A stretch of DNA of 64,000 nucleotides from the NCBI GenBank assembly GCA_027924585.1, contig BSBM01000150.1, forward strand, positions 15,429,001-15,493,000, read 5' to 3'. The notes under the pieces were generated by a model. The model saw nothing but the letters and a program-made list of their open reading frames with translations, was not told the origin of the DNA and did not search any database. Position numbers and translations under genes: made by a program. How positions within the stretch are numbered: the stretch's first letter is position 1; the number at the start of each line of letters is the position of its first letter. Source of the stretch: Larix kaempferi (taxonomy: Eukaryota; Streptophyta; Pinopsida; Pinales; Pinaceae). Positions 46,708 through 56,579 of the stretch are shown here, piece after piece.

Positions 46708-48528
46708 ATGGGGAGCGGATATGAGCAGGAGGTGGACTACACCTCGGGTGGGGATTGTGACATAGGGATATTTGATCTTGGAGCAAACATTTCGGCGGAT
46801 TATGGGTTGGGGGCTTTGACTAGCCCTTTATTGTCAGGCAGGGGGACCGGGGATCTACCTGGGTCCGCGGGAGCGATGGATTCACCGGTCATCTCTCTTG
46901 GGCTAGAGGGTTTCGAGGAGGATTTAGCAACATTTCGGTCTTCTGCCAGCATTAAGGACAGGCCAGATTTGGCGGGTCTCCTGGGGCGGACGCTACGGGG
47001 ACCGGCCAGTGGTGGTCAGGGAAACACAACTAGAGCATCTGCTGCGGTGGCATCTGGGGTGGGAGTACTCCTACCTGATGATGAACCTTTGATTCCTCGT
47101 GCAAGGGTTTTTGCACCGGCGGCTTCACATAAACATTCTGCAAACAAGGTCAAGGAACGGAGAAGGAAGGACAAACTGGTGTTGGGTGTGGATGTCTCGA
47201 TGGAGGAAGCGGAGGACTTCTCCCACATAGCTGTGGTTGGACATGCCCGTGGAAAGAGGCTCGGGCGGGGTTTCCTACAGCGATGGGCGGCCGAGAATTG
47301 GAAGGACCTGGTAGCTGCTGCACCTGAGATTAGGGTATTGACGAAGGGTTGGTTCTCCTTTATCTTGGCAAATATTGGAGAGGTAGATGCTGTTTTAGGC
47401 CGACATTGGATGATGCTGGGCGTCCCCATTGTGCTGAAACGATGGTCGCCCTTCTTTGACTCCAAAACTGAAAGAATCGACCGTGAACCAATTTGGGTGA
47501 AGCTACCGGGGCTCCCCATGCATCTCTGGAATGAATCAAGATTTGCTGCCATTGGGAATTTCCTTGGCGAATACATATGCGCTGATCATTCCCATACTGT
47601 AACAGGTAATTATTCGGTGGCTAAGATATTGGTCAAAATCGATCTTAGGATGGGGCTTTCGGCTGAGATCTCCGTTCAGACAAAGGATGGGGATTTCACA
47701 CAGATCTTGGACTATGTGGGGGTGCCGTTTCGTTGCCACCGATGTCACGCTCATGGACACCTGGTAGCAGGGTGCACGCTACCATTTCAGGGTAGCAGAC
47801 CGTCGGTTGTTCCTGTAGCAGAAGTTAGGACTGATACTGCGCAGAAGGGGAGTCCACTGATGGCAGGGGATCATGATATTGTGACTACTATTGCCACTGG
47901 GGCTGTCGTATCCATGCAACCTGAGGCATCGTGTGGCATACCGGGTTCCGGGACACCCTTGACTACTTTGGAGAACGTGGGCTGGGATAACATTCGCAGC
48001 TTGAAGATGGATGGAGTGGGGACTGCATTGGGCTCCACGACACCCTTAACTCGAGCAGCCTCCAGGAAGATTCATGAGCAGATCACTCGTTGGGGCTCAC
48101 CTCCCCTGGGTAAGTCTCAACATTACTCTTCTAATGATCCTTTATTTTCTGTCTCCACTGATTTGGGGGGGGTATGTTTAAAGTCACATCCTCCTGACAG
48201 CCTTGTATCACCTTGCACAGTAGCTCCTTGTGTAATACCTGTCACAAATTGTGTTTACACGCCACCTCTAGTATCCACTCTACCCTCTCCCAATTCTATG
48301 GGTCGTAGTATCCGGTATGCTCTTAGAAATAGGGTGATCTCTGCTGATGGATCGGGGGGTAGGGGACTTCCTGAATTGGCTGCCAATACTATGGGGAAAG
48401 GTCGGGGACGGAAATCTCACCTGTCCAAAGCACAAGATCGAGCAAAAGTAGATTTGGTAATGGGCACTCAATCCACTATTGAATGGGCACTTAGAGCTGC
48501 GAAAACCCTGGAAGGGGGTTTCATATGA
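46708..48528 (+). CDS. LINE ORF1 protein (DUF4283 domain and CCHC zinc knuckle)
   Basis: ORF1 proteins of plant LINEs bind the element's RNA and help form the retrotransposition particle. This one has 606 residues. Residues about 185-330 form a DUF4283-like domain (LTKGWFSFILANIGEVDAVL, then VPIVLKRWSPFFD, PIWVKLPGLPMHLWN and VAKILVKIDLRMG). A single CCHC knuckle follows (CHRCHAHGHLVAGC; C343, C346, H351, C356). The C-terminal 240 residues are Ser/Pro/Gly-rich and look unstructured. The first ATG in the frame after the leader was taken as the start. The stop TGA overlaps the ORF2 ATG in the tetranucleotide ATGA, so ORF2 may be reached by termination and reinitiation. Confidence 0.92.
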   Translation: MGSGYEQEVDYTSGGDCDIGIFDLGANISADYGLGALTSPLLSGRGTGDLPGSAGAMDSPVISLGLEGFEEDLATFRSSASIKDRPDLAGLLGRTLRGPASGGQGNTTRASAAVASGVGVLLPDDEPLIPRARVFAPAASHKHSANKVKERRRKDKLVLGVDVSMEEAEDFSHIAVVGHARGKRLGRGFLQRWAAENWKDLVAAAPEIRVLTKGWFSFILANIGEVDAVLGRHWMMLGVPIVLKRWSPFFDSKTERIDREPIWVKLPGLPMHLWNESRFAAIGNFLGEYICADHSHTVTGNYSVAKILVKIDLRMGLSAEISVQTKDGDFTQILDYVGVPFRCHRCHAHGHLVAGCTLPFQGSRPSVVPVAEVRTDTAQKGSPLMAGDHDIVTTIATGAVVSMQPEASCGIPGSGTPLTTLENVGWDNIRSLKMDGVGTALGSTTPLTRAASRKIHEQITRWGSPPLGKSQHYSSNDPLFSVSTDLGGVCLKSHPPDSLVSPCTVAPCVIPVTNCVYTPPLVSTLPSPNSMGRSIRYALRNRVISADGSGGRGLPELAANTMGKGRGRKSHLSKAQDRAKVDLVMGTQSTIEWALRAAKTLEGGFI

Positions 48529-51500
48529 AACTATTGTCATTCAACTGTCGTGGGTTGGCGAGTCCCATTAAAAAATCGTCTCTCCGGAGGTTGGTGGATT
48601 TAAACCAACCTGATATATTACTACTACAAGAAACACTGGGCGGCAGTGTGGAGGTGGTTCGGGTATTGGAAACTTTGCTACCTGGCTGGAAGTTTGTGGG
48701 TGTGGATGCTCGTGGTCGCTCTGGAGGGCTGGCAACGGGGTGGAAGGTGAAGAATTGCAGATATGATAGCTCTTGGGGTATCTCTTCTGGCATTGGGTTG
48801 GAATTATGGGATGCTGAGATTGGCAGGATGATAACGATTCTCAATATCTATGGACCCTATCTTAATAGGGCTGGATTCTGGGACTCATTGCTAAGCATGG
48901 ATCTCTTTGACGGAAGGGATGTGATCTTGGGTGGAGATCTCAATCTATCCCTGGGGTCATCTGAAGTTTGGGGGCCTCGTGCTGCTCCGGATCCATTAGC
49001 AAACTTTTTCATACAAGCCTTCGCTGGAAAGGATCTACTTGACATACAGCCTACCAAGTTAACTCCGACGTGGAGGAATAAGAGAGCAGGGGATCAAAGG
49101 GTGGCAAAAAGACTGGATAGGTTTCTGGTGGCTGATGTGTTGGCACTGGGGGTTGATGTTGTAAAGCAATGGGTTGGGTCAGGGGGGGTCTCTGACCATT
49201 GTCCCATACTACTGGAATTAAGAGGCAGTCGTAATAAACCCCCTAGTCCATTCAAGTTCAATCCTAGCTGGTTGAAGGAGGAGGATTATCTGAAATTAGT
49301 TCAGCAACAGTGGGTTCATCGACCTTTGGAGTCACTGGAACATGCGGGCGCTCACTTTCAACTCAATCTCAAGCGTATAAAAGAGGCCACTATAATCTGG
49401 GCCACTGATAAAAGGGTAAAAGATGATCAGATTCTGAGGGATGCTGAGCTGAATATTGATAGACTACTACATTGTCGGGGTATGGGATATCTGGATGAAC
49501 AGCAGAAAGGTGAGCTGCTGGACTGGGAGAGCAGAAGAAATGTGTTACTGTGTGAGCGTGAAGAGATGTGGAGAATGAAAAGCAGGGCGATTTGGCTACA
49601 GTGCGGGGATGAGAACACAAAATTCTTTCAAGCATATGCAAAGGGAAGAAAATTCACTAACTCAATCTGGGAATTATCTTCATCTGAAGGGGAACGGGTC
49701 TCCAGCTTTGATGGCTTGGCTGAGATGGGTGTCCGACACTTCGAAGATTTATTCACCGCTCAACCTGGGGCCTCCATAGCTGAGGTTATCAGGATGGCTC
49801 AGCTTTTCCCACGTTTTGTGGGGGAGGAAGAGAACAGACTTTTGATGGAGGAGGTGCAACCGATTGAGCTCTTGCAGGTTATGCAATCATTTCAGAAAGA
49901 TAAAAGACCAGGGCCTGATGGCTGGCCAATTGAATTTTACTTGGGATTCTTTGACTGTTTTGGGGAGGAATTATTGACTGTGGTTGAAGAATCTAGAAAG
50001 GCTGGATTTGTACATGGTCCCTTTAACTCGACTTTTATTGCTCTCATTCCCAAAACAGACAAGCCTGATCGATTTGATGAATTCAGACCTATTTCACTCT
50101 GCAATTGCATATATAAGATCATATCAAAGGTTATGGCAAGGAGACTTAAAAATATCCTGTCTCAGCATATCTCATGTGAACAATTTGGATTCTTGGAAGG
50201 TCGACAAATTCACAAGGCCATTGGTGTAGCACAAGAAGGTTTACATACCCTGAAGGTTCAGAAGCAGAAGGGTGCAGTGATAAAGATTGACCTCTCTAAA
50301 GCTTTCGACCGGGTGAGTTGGCTTTATATCCGGATGCTTCTCACACATCTAGGCTTCTGCTATGAATTTGTTCGATGGATTATGGCATGCATTACCACGG
50401 TGAGTTTTGCAGTATTGATCAATGGTTCGGCTAGCACATTCTTCCATGCAGGCAGGGGGCTACGACAAGGTTGTCCACTATCACCGCTGTTATTTCTCCT
50501 TGTTGCAGAAGGCCTCAGTCGTTTTATCCTGAAAGCAAAGGCTGATGGCTCCTTTCGTGGCATCTCCATTACCCAGGTAATGTATATCACACATCTCCTA
50601 TTTGTTGACGATATCCTCATATTTTGTGATGGCTCGCAACAGGCTATTGATAAGGTGGTCGAAGGACTCAATCTACTGCAAGTCTCCGCGGGCATGCTTG
50701 TGAATACTGATAAATCAACTATCTCATGCTCGCAATTAAATGAGCAGGAGATCCACCGACTGGCCATCAGACTTCCCTATCAGATTATGGATATTGATGA
50801 TGGATTAAAGTACCTTGGATTTCACTTAAAACCCAATGCATATCATAAGGCTGATTGGCACTGGCTAATTGCCAAATTGGAGCAGAGACTACATGGATGG
50901 AGTCAAAAATGGCTCTCGCGGGCTGGGAGACTGATTCTGGTTAAATCAGTTTTGGAAGCAATACCGGTTTACTGGATGTCACTTGCTTGGATTCCCAGAG
51001 GCGTCTTGGAGCAGATCCGTCGGTTGGTTTTTGCCTTCCTTTGGAAGGGTAAGGGAGTGAATCGAGCCTTGGTGTGGGTTAGATGGGATTTGATTGCGAT
51101 CCCCAAAGCACTGGGAGGCTGGGGCTTAAAGAATATTTTTCTATTTGCCAAAGCTTTGGGGGCAAAGGTGGCATGGCGAATTATTCATACCCGGAGCCTC
51201 TGGACAAAGGTGGTATACCACAAATATATTGCTCCCTTAACCCTACTTGAATGGATTAGGCTGGGCAACAAGTCGAGGGCAAATTGCTCTGTGGTATGGA
51301 AAGCGGTGGTTCAGCATTTTCATCTGGTGGGATCGGGATTAGTGTGGCGAATTGGGAATGGGCAATTACTCCGTATTGGACTGGATCGTTGGGTAGGATG
51401 CAGGGGGGGACATGTCCTGCCTGTGGACTTAAGGACTTTTCTGGCAGCTAGGGGATGTCTGTTCTTAGCTGATATAGCACAACCGGGTTTATCCACTCTT

Positions 51501-52694
51501 ATGCACCAGGGATGGACCTCTGCCCAGCGACTTGAGGTTCCTGAGGATCTGATCGGGGTTTGGGAGGACTACATTCGGACCTTAAGATTCACAAATATTC
51601 GGCTGACAGATAGGCCTGATGAACTTATCTGGGATCACCATCCCTCAGGACAATACACACCAAAACTTGGATACATACAGCTAAATTTGGAGGTGCAAAA
51701 TCGAGCTTTGGTGTGGTGGTGGAGATACCTGTGGAAACTAAAATGCCCTGGAAAAGCCAAACTACTCTTTTGGGCGATTTTAGAACAAAAGGCTCCTACA
51801 TGGGATACTCTGAAAAGACGATTCCTACAGGGCCCGGGTTTTTTCCCACTCTGTAGGGAGGCGGACGAGACTCTATCACACTTATTTGTCCACTGCCGAT
51901 TCACACAGACGGTATGGACACAAATATGCCAATACTTGGATATCAACACGCGTTGGTGGGGCGAAAATGTAGATGAGGCATTCAAAGATTGGTGGACTGA
52001 ACAACAGACTTCTACCATCTGTGCGGTCCCATGCATTTTTGCCTGGGGTATATGGATCACGCGGAACAAGATTATTTTCCAGGACTGTAGAGTCCCGATG
52101 GAGCAGGTAGTGGCTCAAGCTGTGGCCATCATTTTTCATTACAAGTCTGCTCCTAAACCGATTAGAACTCGTCCAGTGATCGCTGAAACGATTGATACAA
52201 CATTACCGTGGGCTTTCTTCGATGGCGCATCAATGGATCAATTGGTGTGCGGTGGGGGGATCGTATTACATTTATCTGATTCACATTACTTCCACATAGT
52301 GGCTGGATTGGGGAGCGGTACAAACAACTATGCAAAAATCATGTCACTTAGACTGTTGCTGATTTTTGCACTTGAACAGGGTTGTCGTTCATTACAGATT
52401 TTTGGTGACTCACTGATTGTTATTGATTGGGCCAATGAGCATACCCGATGTAATGTGATGGTTCTCTCACCTATACTGGAAGATGTTTTACGATTAAAGC
52501 AGAATTTTAATCTCATAACATTTACACATGTATACAGGGAGAGAAATGGCATGGCAGACCTTCTTTCCAAAGAAGCTACGCAACAACGTCTAGATCTCGG
52601 CACTTGGAGAATTACATTATATACTACTGCTACATCCTACAGTTATTACCATATGCCCTTCAACGTGGCTTTGGAGGACAGGGTGGGAGATTGA
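48525..52694 (+). CDS. LINE ORF2 polyprotein: endonuclease, reverse transcriptase, RNase H
   Basis: 1,389 residues, uninterrupted. The N-terminal apurinic-like endonuclease (about 1-235) keeps FNCRGL, LLQETLG, NIYGPY, GGDLNL, RLDRFL and SDHCP. The reverse transcriptase (about 495-770) has FIALIPK, FRPISLCN, IKIDLSKAFDRV (D589), GRGLRQGCPLSPLLF and FVDDI (D695, D696). The RT-associated zinc region reads KCPGKAKLLFWAILEQK, then PLCREADETLSHLFVHC. The C-terminal RNase H has FFDGAS (D1233), FGDS (D1295) and NGMADLLSKEA (D1345). The usual catalytic Glu in NNxAE is Lys here (K1271, AAA). The protein nicks target DNA and primes reverse transcription on it. Whether the domain is active without the Glu is doubtful, but RNase H is not universal in LINEs. 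Confidence 0.95.
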   Translation: MKLLSFNCRGLASPIKKSSLRRLVDLNQPDILLLQETLGGSVEVVRVLETLLPGWKFVGVDARGRSGGLATGWKVKNCRYDSSWGISSGIGLELWDAEIGRMITILNIYGPYLNRAGFWDSLLSMDLFDGRDVILGGDLNLSLGSSEVWGPRAAPDPLANFFIQAFAGKDLLDIQPTKLTPTWRNKRAGDQRVAKRLDRFLVADVLALGVDVVKQWVGSGGVSDHCPILLELRGSRNKPPSPFKFNPSWLKEEDYLKLVQQQWVHRPLESLEHAGAHFQLNLKRIKEATIIWATDKRVKDDQILRDAELNIDRLLHCRGMGYLDEQQKGELLDWESRRNVLLCEREEMWRMKSRAIWLQCGDENTKFFQAYAKGRKFTNSIWELSSSEGERVSSFDGLAEMGVRHFEDLFTAQPGASIAEVIRMAQLFPRFVGEEENRLLMEEVQPIELLQVMQSFQKDKRPGPDGWPIEFYLGFFDCFGEELLTVVEESRKAGFVHGPFNSTFIALIPKTDKPDRFDEFRPISLCNCIYKIISKVMARRLKNILSQHISCEQFGFLEGRQIHKAIGVAQEGLHTLKVQKQKGAVIKIDLSKAFDRVSWLYIRMLLTHLGFCYEFVRWIMACITTVSFAVLINGSASTFFHAGRGLRQGCPLSPLLFLLVAEGLSRFILKAKADGSFRGISITQVMYITHLLFVDDILIFCDGSQQAIDKVVEGLNLLQVSAGMLVNTDKSTISCSQLNEQEIHRLAIRLPYQIMDIDDGLKYLGFHLKPNAYHKADWHWLIAKLEQRLHGWSQKWLSRAGRLILVKSVLEAIPVYWMSLAWIPRGVLEQIRRLVFAFLWKGKGVNRALVWVRWDLIAIPKALGGWGLKNIFLFAKALGAKVAWRIIHTRSLWTKVVYHKYIAPLTLLEWIRLGNKSRANCSVVWKAVVQHFHLVGSGLVWRIGNGQLLRIGLDRWVGCRGGHVLPVDLRTFLAARGCLFLADIAQPGLSTLMHQGWTSAQRLEVPEDLIGVWEDYIRTLRFTNIRLTDRPDELIWDHHPSGQYTPKLGYIQLNLEVQNRALVWWWRYLWKLKCPGKAKLLFWAILEQKAPTWDTLKRRFLQGPGFFPLCREADETLSHLFVHCRFTQTVWTQICQYLDINTRWWGENVDEAFKDWWTEQQTSTICAVPCIFAWGIWITRNKIIFQDCRVPMEQVVAQAVAIIFHYKSAPKPIRTRPVIAETIDTTLPWAFFDGASMDQLVCGGGIVLHLSDSHYFHIVAGLGSGTNNYAKIMSLRLLLIFALEQGCRSLQIFGDSLIVIDWANEHTRCNVMVLSPILEDVLRLKQNFNLITFTHVYRERNGMADLLSKEATQQRLDLGTWRITLYTTATSYSYYHMPFNVALEDRVGD

Positions 52695-53109
52695 TTGGTT
52701 CCTGTTGAACATCATTCACAACAGTTCTGTTTTGGTTACTTTATGGTTCTCTTTTTTTATTAAAGTATGGTGGTATTTCATTGGTCTATATGAGGCTTTG
52801 GTGGAACTGTGATGGAGCATTTACTTGCTTACATCTGTTCTGTATGGTGCTTTAGGGCAGATTAGACTAAGTATCTTTTGATTGGAACTACTACATTTTG
52901 AAGTTACTATTGGAATTTGAAACCGGCTATAGGTGTGCGGTTATGGACAGCATATTTTTTGAGATTGTATGGGTCTCTAGACCAGTAAGAAACATGAACA
53001 GCAAATATGTGACAATGTAGGGATCACTATGATTCTATTACATGTGCAGAATGTAATTTTTTTCAATCTATTGAAATAAAATTACGAATTTTTCCATGGA
53101 AAAAAAAAA
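52695..53109 (+). other. LINE 3' UTR and A tail
   Basis: 415 bp, with AATAAA at 53,075-53,080 and ten As at 53,100-53,109. A small inverted repeat GGTCT-CT-AGACC lies at 52,972-52,983, in the region where some LINE reverse transcriptases recognise their RNA. That role is only inferred. Confidence 0.75.
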
Positions 53110-53125
53110 TAAGTATGCATGGAGA

Positions 53126-54655
53126 TAATATTTGTGTTTTTAACAAATATTCATAGAAAATAAAAATAAGTTTTTTATAGAGATAGATTGCATAGTATTA
53201 ATTATGAGAAAAAAAGATATGAGTCCCTAGATTTATTTTCTTAAACAATGATTTTTTTAGAAGTCATTGCTATAAGATAGATCATAGTATTAATCATGAG
53301 AAAAGGATATTATATTTATTTTCTCAAAACATTGATTTTTTTTTAGAAGTAATTGCTAGTTGTATCTATAAAAAAAAATATTAAACAAACAAATCAAAAA
53401 AGTATGAGCAATATTAAGTTTACATGACACCTTACTTTACTTAATTTTTTTTTAAGTAATTGCTAGCTCAACACAAATTGTTCATTCATATAAAAAACTA
53501 TTAAACATACAAATTAGAAGAGTGTTGACAATATTAAGTTAACATGTCATCTTACTTTACTTACACATACATTAAATTTGTAGAATTCAAATATTATACA
53601 AATGGGGTTGTATTAAAATAAAAGTGTGACATTTTTATTGTATTCTATATTTCTTCGAGGGGATCCATTTTTTAGATAAAGATTTTCCTTTAATTTGTTG
53701 GTTTGTTTCGTTATTCTTTTTACTAATGCCACTTGTTAAGTGTTAAAATATTTTTCATCTCACTATTTTAAACACATGATCAATCAATCACATGAAATTA
53801 ATAAATATCCTAATTTATAATTTTAAATATATATCAAATAATAAGAATTTAATAAATGCCATAATTTATAACTTAATTATAAATATAAATGTTAAGCATT
53901 TAAATATTGATATATAAGTTCACAAAATTGTTTACATCTATTGTAACAATACAATATTAACTGCACTGTAAGGAAGAAGATATTATTGATGTTTTTTAAC
54001 AAACACCTCTCAAAATTTTAACAAACACCTCTCAAAATTTGTATAAATAAATATGCATGATGTTTTTCACAATTTAAAATGCATTATGTTTCTACACAAT
54101 ATTATATTGGAGGAATTTGTTTTTGATAGTACACATCTAACAATCACATCTAATAAACACATCAATAAGCAAACATGAACATTCACATCTAATATCACCT
54201 AACATCATCTAAGATAAACATCATGCCACCTAACAAACATAAACATAAACATCATCATACCATCATAAACATATTAAACATAAACATAAACATACCATCA
54301 TCATCATTTTCACCATCTAACAAACTTAAAACATAAACATCATCAATATACCATCATAAACATAAACATGAACATACCATCATAAACATTATATTACCAT
54401 CATCTAACATATACATATAACATATTTAAACATAATTTAACACACAAATCTATTAATAACATATAACAAAACACAAGCTGCATTATATAACATGTATAAC
54501 CATCACACACATCTAGCAAACATCATCTAACCCAACCTAACATACACATCACCATCAACATATAAATAAACATCAACATGAAAAATGCAGTATATATATA
54601 TGAACAATAACATCAAATTGATTATGCATGCCAAATATATATCTCCAGTCCAATA
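53126..54655. other. Very AT-rich stretch with simple repeats
   Basis: No gene. Short duplications occur, for example AGAAGTCATTGCTA-like text near 53,260 and 53,346, and TTAACAAACACCTCTCAAAA twice near 53,998. From about 54,120 to 54,440 it is dominated by ACATAAACATCATC-type low-complexity repeats. Confidence 0.7.
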
Positions 54656-54659
54656 ACTG

Positions 54660-56420
54660 CTATAACATATATGGTCCACCTCTGGAACCAGAGGCATTGG
54701 CACCTCCACTAGTAGATTCAAAGACATCAATACCTCTATTAGGAAAAAAACAACTCAAAGACAAGCATAGATAGGTCCATCAAGCTAAATCGTACCCCCT
54801 ATGAGCATCATCTCTACAATAGAGGTGATTGGAGTAGGAAATGATGGATGGTCGATCCGATCCATAGGAAAGGATGGTTGGTCGAGTAGGAGTAGAGGAG
54901 ATGGAGGAGGAGGTGGTGGATGAGATGTTGAAGCTGATGGAGGAGGAGGTGGATGAGATGTCAAAGTTGATGGAGAAGGATGAGGAGGATATGTCGAATC
55001 TGGTGGAGGAGGAGTTGGAGGAGGAGGAGGATGGTCATCCCTCCTAGCAGTTAAACAAATGGATGCACTGACAATATGATGCATTAAGCTCCTCATATCA
55101 CAAGGAACCATCCTCCAAAACTCTACAAGGTGAGGCTATTGCACAATTTCATGCTCCCTATAGGTTCAACCCCCTGTTGCGCCAACAATGCTGATAACAT
55201 GTCTGTAACCTCCCGTCAGTACCTGTCATCAGGCCTGCGTCGAATGCCAGGTCTAGCGCCCAACTTTGTCACCTCAAGCTCTTACATTTCCTCATCAACA
55301 TGAGCAAGAAGAGGCAATCCCTCCCTATCCAATGTGCCAACGTCTGCAAAATATATAGTACACAACAATAATTAGACAATTTCATTTAACAATTTAATAT
55401 AACAAATTAGAATATATTTCATTTGCATTTAGTATAAAGAGAATAAAATGAAACTAGATTAGTTTAAACATAACACTATTATTAACTCTCTCATCCCGTG
55501 GCTTATCCTGGGTGAAGAATATGTCATGGCACGCTCTCCGGTCCAAGCCCGCATATCGATATGACACGATGTCTAATGCATGCTTGTCTTCACTGGCTAG
55601 CATCTCGATCACATCTGATGTGATCCTAGTCAGGAACTCAAGCTGCCCCCTCTTAGGTACCATATTCCCCCACATGTGCATATGCACTTCCGTTATCGGC
55701 CTAGGATGGCGACGCTTTGAGTGATGGATTGGTGGCCAGAAACCTTTAAAAAAATAGATAAAAATCTCTAAACAAAAAGGGAAGTTTTCCATCCCATCAA
55801 TATGTGCACGGCATCTACCCAAAGGAAAACAAAACTGTCCCAAAAAATGGCAAACCACCTAATGAATCTAGGTCTCTACAATAAAGAATCAACATAATAC
55901 AATAGAGGGAAACTAATGTGTTTCCCATCACTAATGGAGTGCACCACCATCATAAGCAAAAGGGAGAGGCACCTTAACATCCTCTCGACCAAAAGCATAA
56001 ATCTTAAGCTTCCCACCATGCACCTAAAAATCAACAAGATTGATGATGTGGTCACTAATATATATATGATAATAAGCTATCTGAATCTCTACTACGACAT
56101 TAGCTAGTACATCAGGGAAATAGGGAAATCCTACCCTCTCCTGGATATCCCAATGATGAATTAATGTCATCCTTAGTGAGTTGGAACCGTTGATCAGGAC
56201 CAACACGAAATGTCTGCCTGCGATGATCCCAACGTTAGATCAACTGCGCCAACAATGAAGAGTTCCCCTTGAGGGATGTAGCCTCCTGCTAGAACTTTAG
56301 GAGGTCGATAACCCTCAAGAGGTCTCAAGTTTGAGCAATAATGGAACAAGGGTACAAATCCCTCTCCCTCTCCCTAACCTCCCACTCACGCATGGAGTTG
56401 TACTAATAATCATGTGCATG
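54660..56420 (-). pseudogene. Decayed minus-strand gene of unknown function, Pro-rich C-terminal part
   Basis: One minus frame spans 56,206 to 55,454 with several stops. Readable parts are INGSNSLRMTLIHHWDIQER, GKLKIYAFGREDVKVPLP and, in a cleaner exon-like block (about 55,454-55,745), RRHPRPITEVHMHMWGNMVP followed by TSDVIEMLASEDKHALDIVS. Further along are ARPGIRRRPDDRY and REVTDMLSALLAQQG. A frame rich in PPPPP and HPPPP (54,785-55,111) is next. I do not recognise the family. Its position beside CACTA-type subterminal repeats suggests an accessory or captured gene of a CACTA element, but that is inference. Confidence 0.4.
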
Positions 56421-56579
56421 TTGTTGCTTAGCAACCTCTCACCACTGACGTCTCTATTTCACATATAATATGAATCAATGTCATAAATAGACATATAAAA
56501 ACATTAAATATTTTATTCAATTAGCATGTTATTTAATAACATCAAATAATAATAAAAAATTTCAAAACAAAGAATTTTG

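Larger units (their letters stand above)
46085..53109 (+). mobile_element. Full-length LINE (non-LTR retrotransposon) with both ORFs open
   Basis: The 7,025-bp element is bounded by a perfect 16-bp target duplication. It has a 623-bp 5' leader, ORF1 (606 aa, nucleic-acid-binding), ORF2 (1,389 aa, endonuclease-RT-zinc region-RNase H), a 0.4-kb 3' UTR with AATAAA (53,075-53,080) and an A10 tail. It is clearly less AT-rich than its flanks. Three other LINE relatives in the window on the minus strand, and one on the plus strand, are truncated. This copy is complete with no stop or shift. The only visible defect is a Glu-to-Lys change in the RNase H domain. Confidence 0.95.

Noticed and set aside
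47016-47576. 186-codon minus-strand frame inside LINE ORF1, and similar long antisense frames in ORF2
   Set aside because: These are shadows of the sense frames. They have no family motifs.
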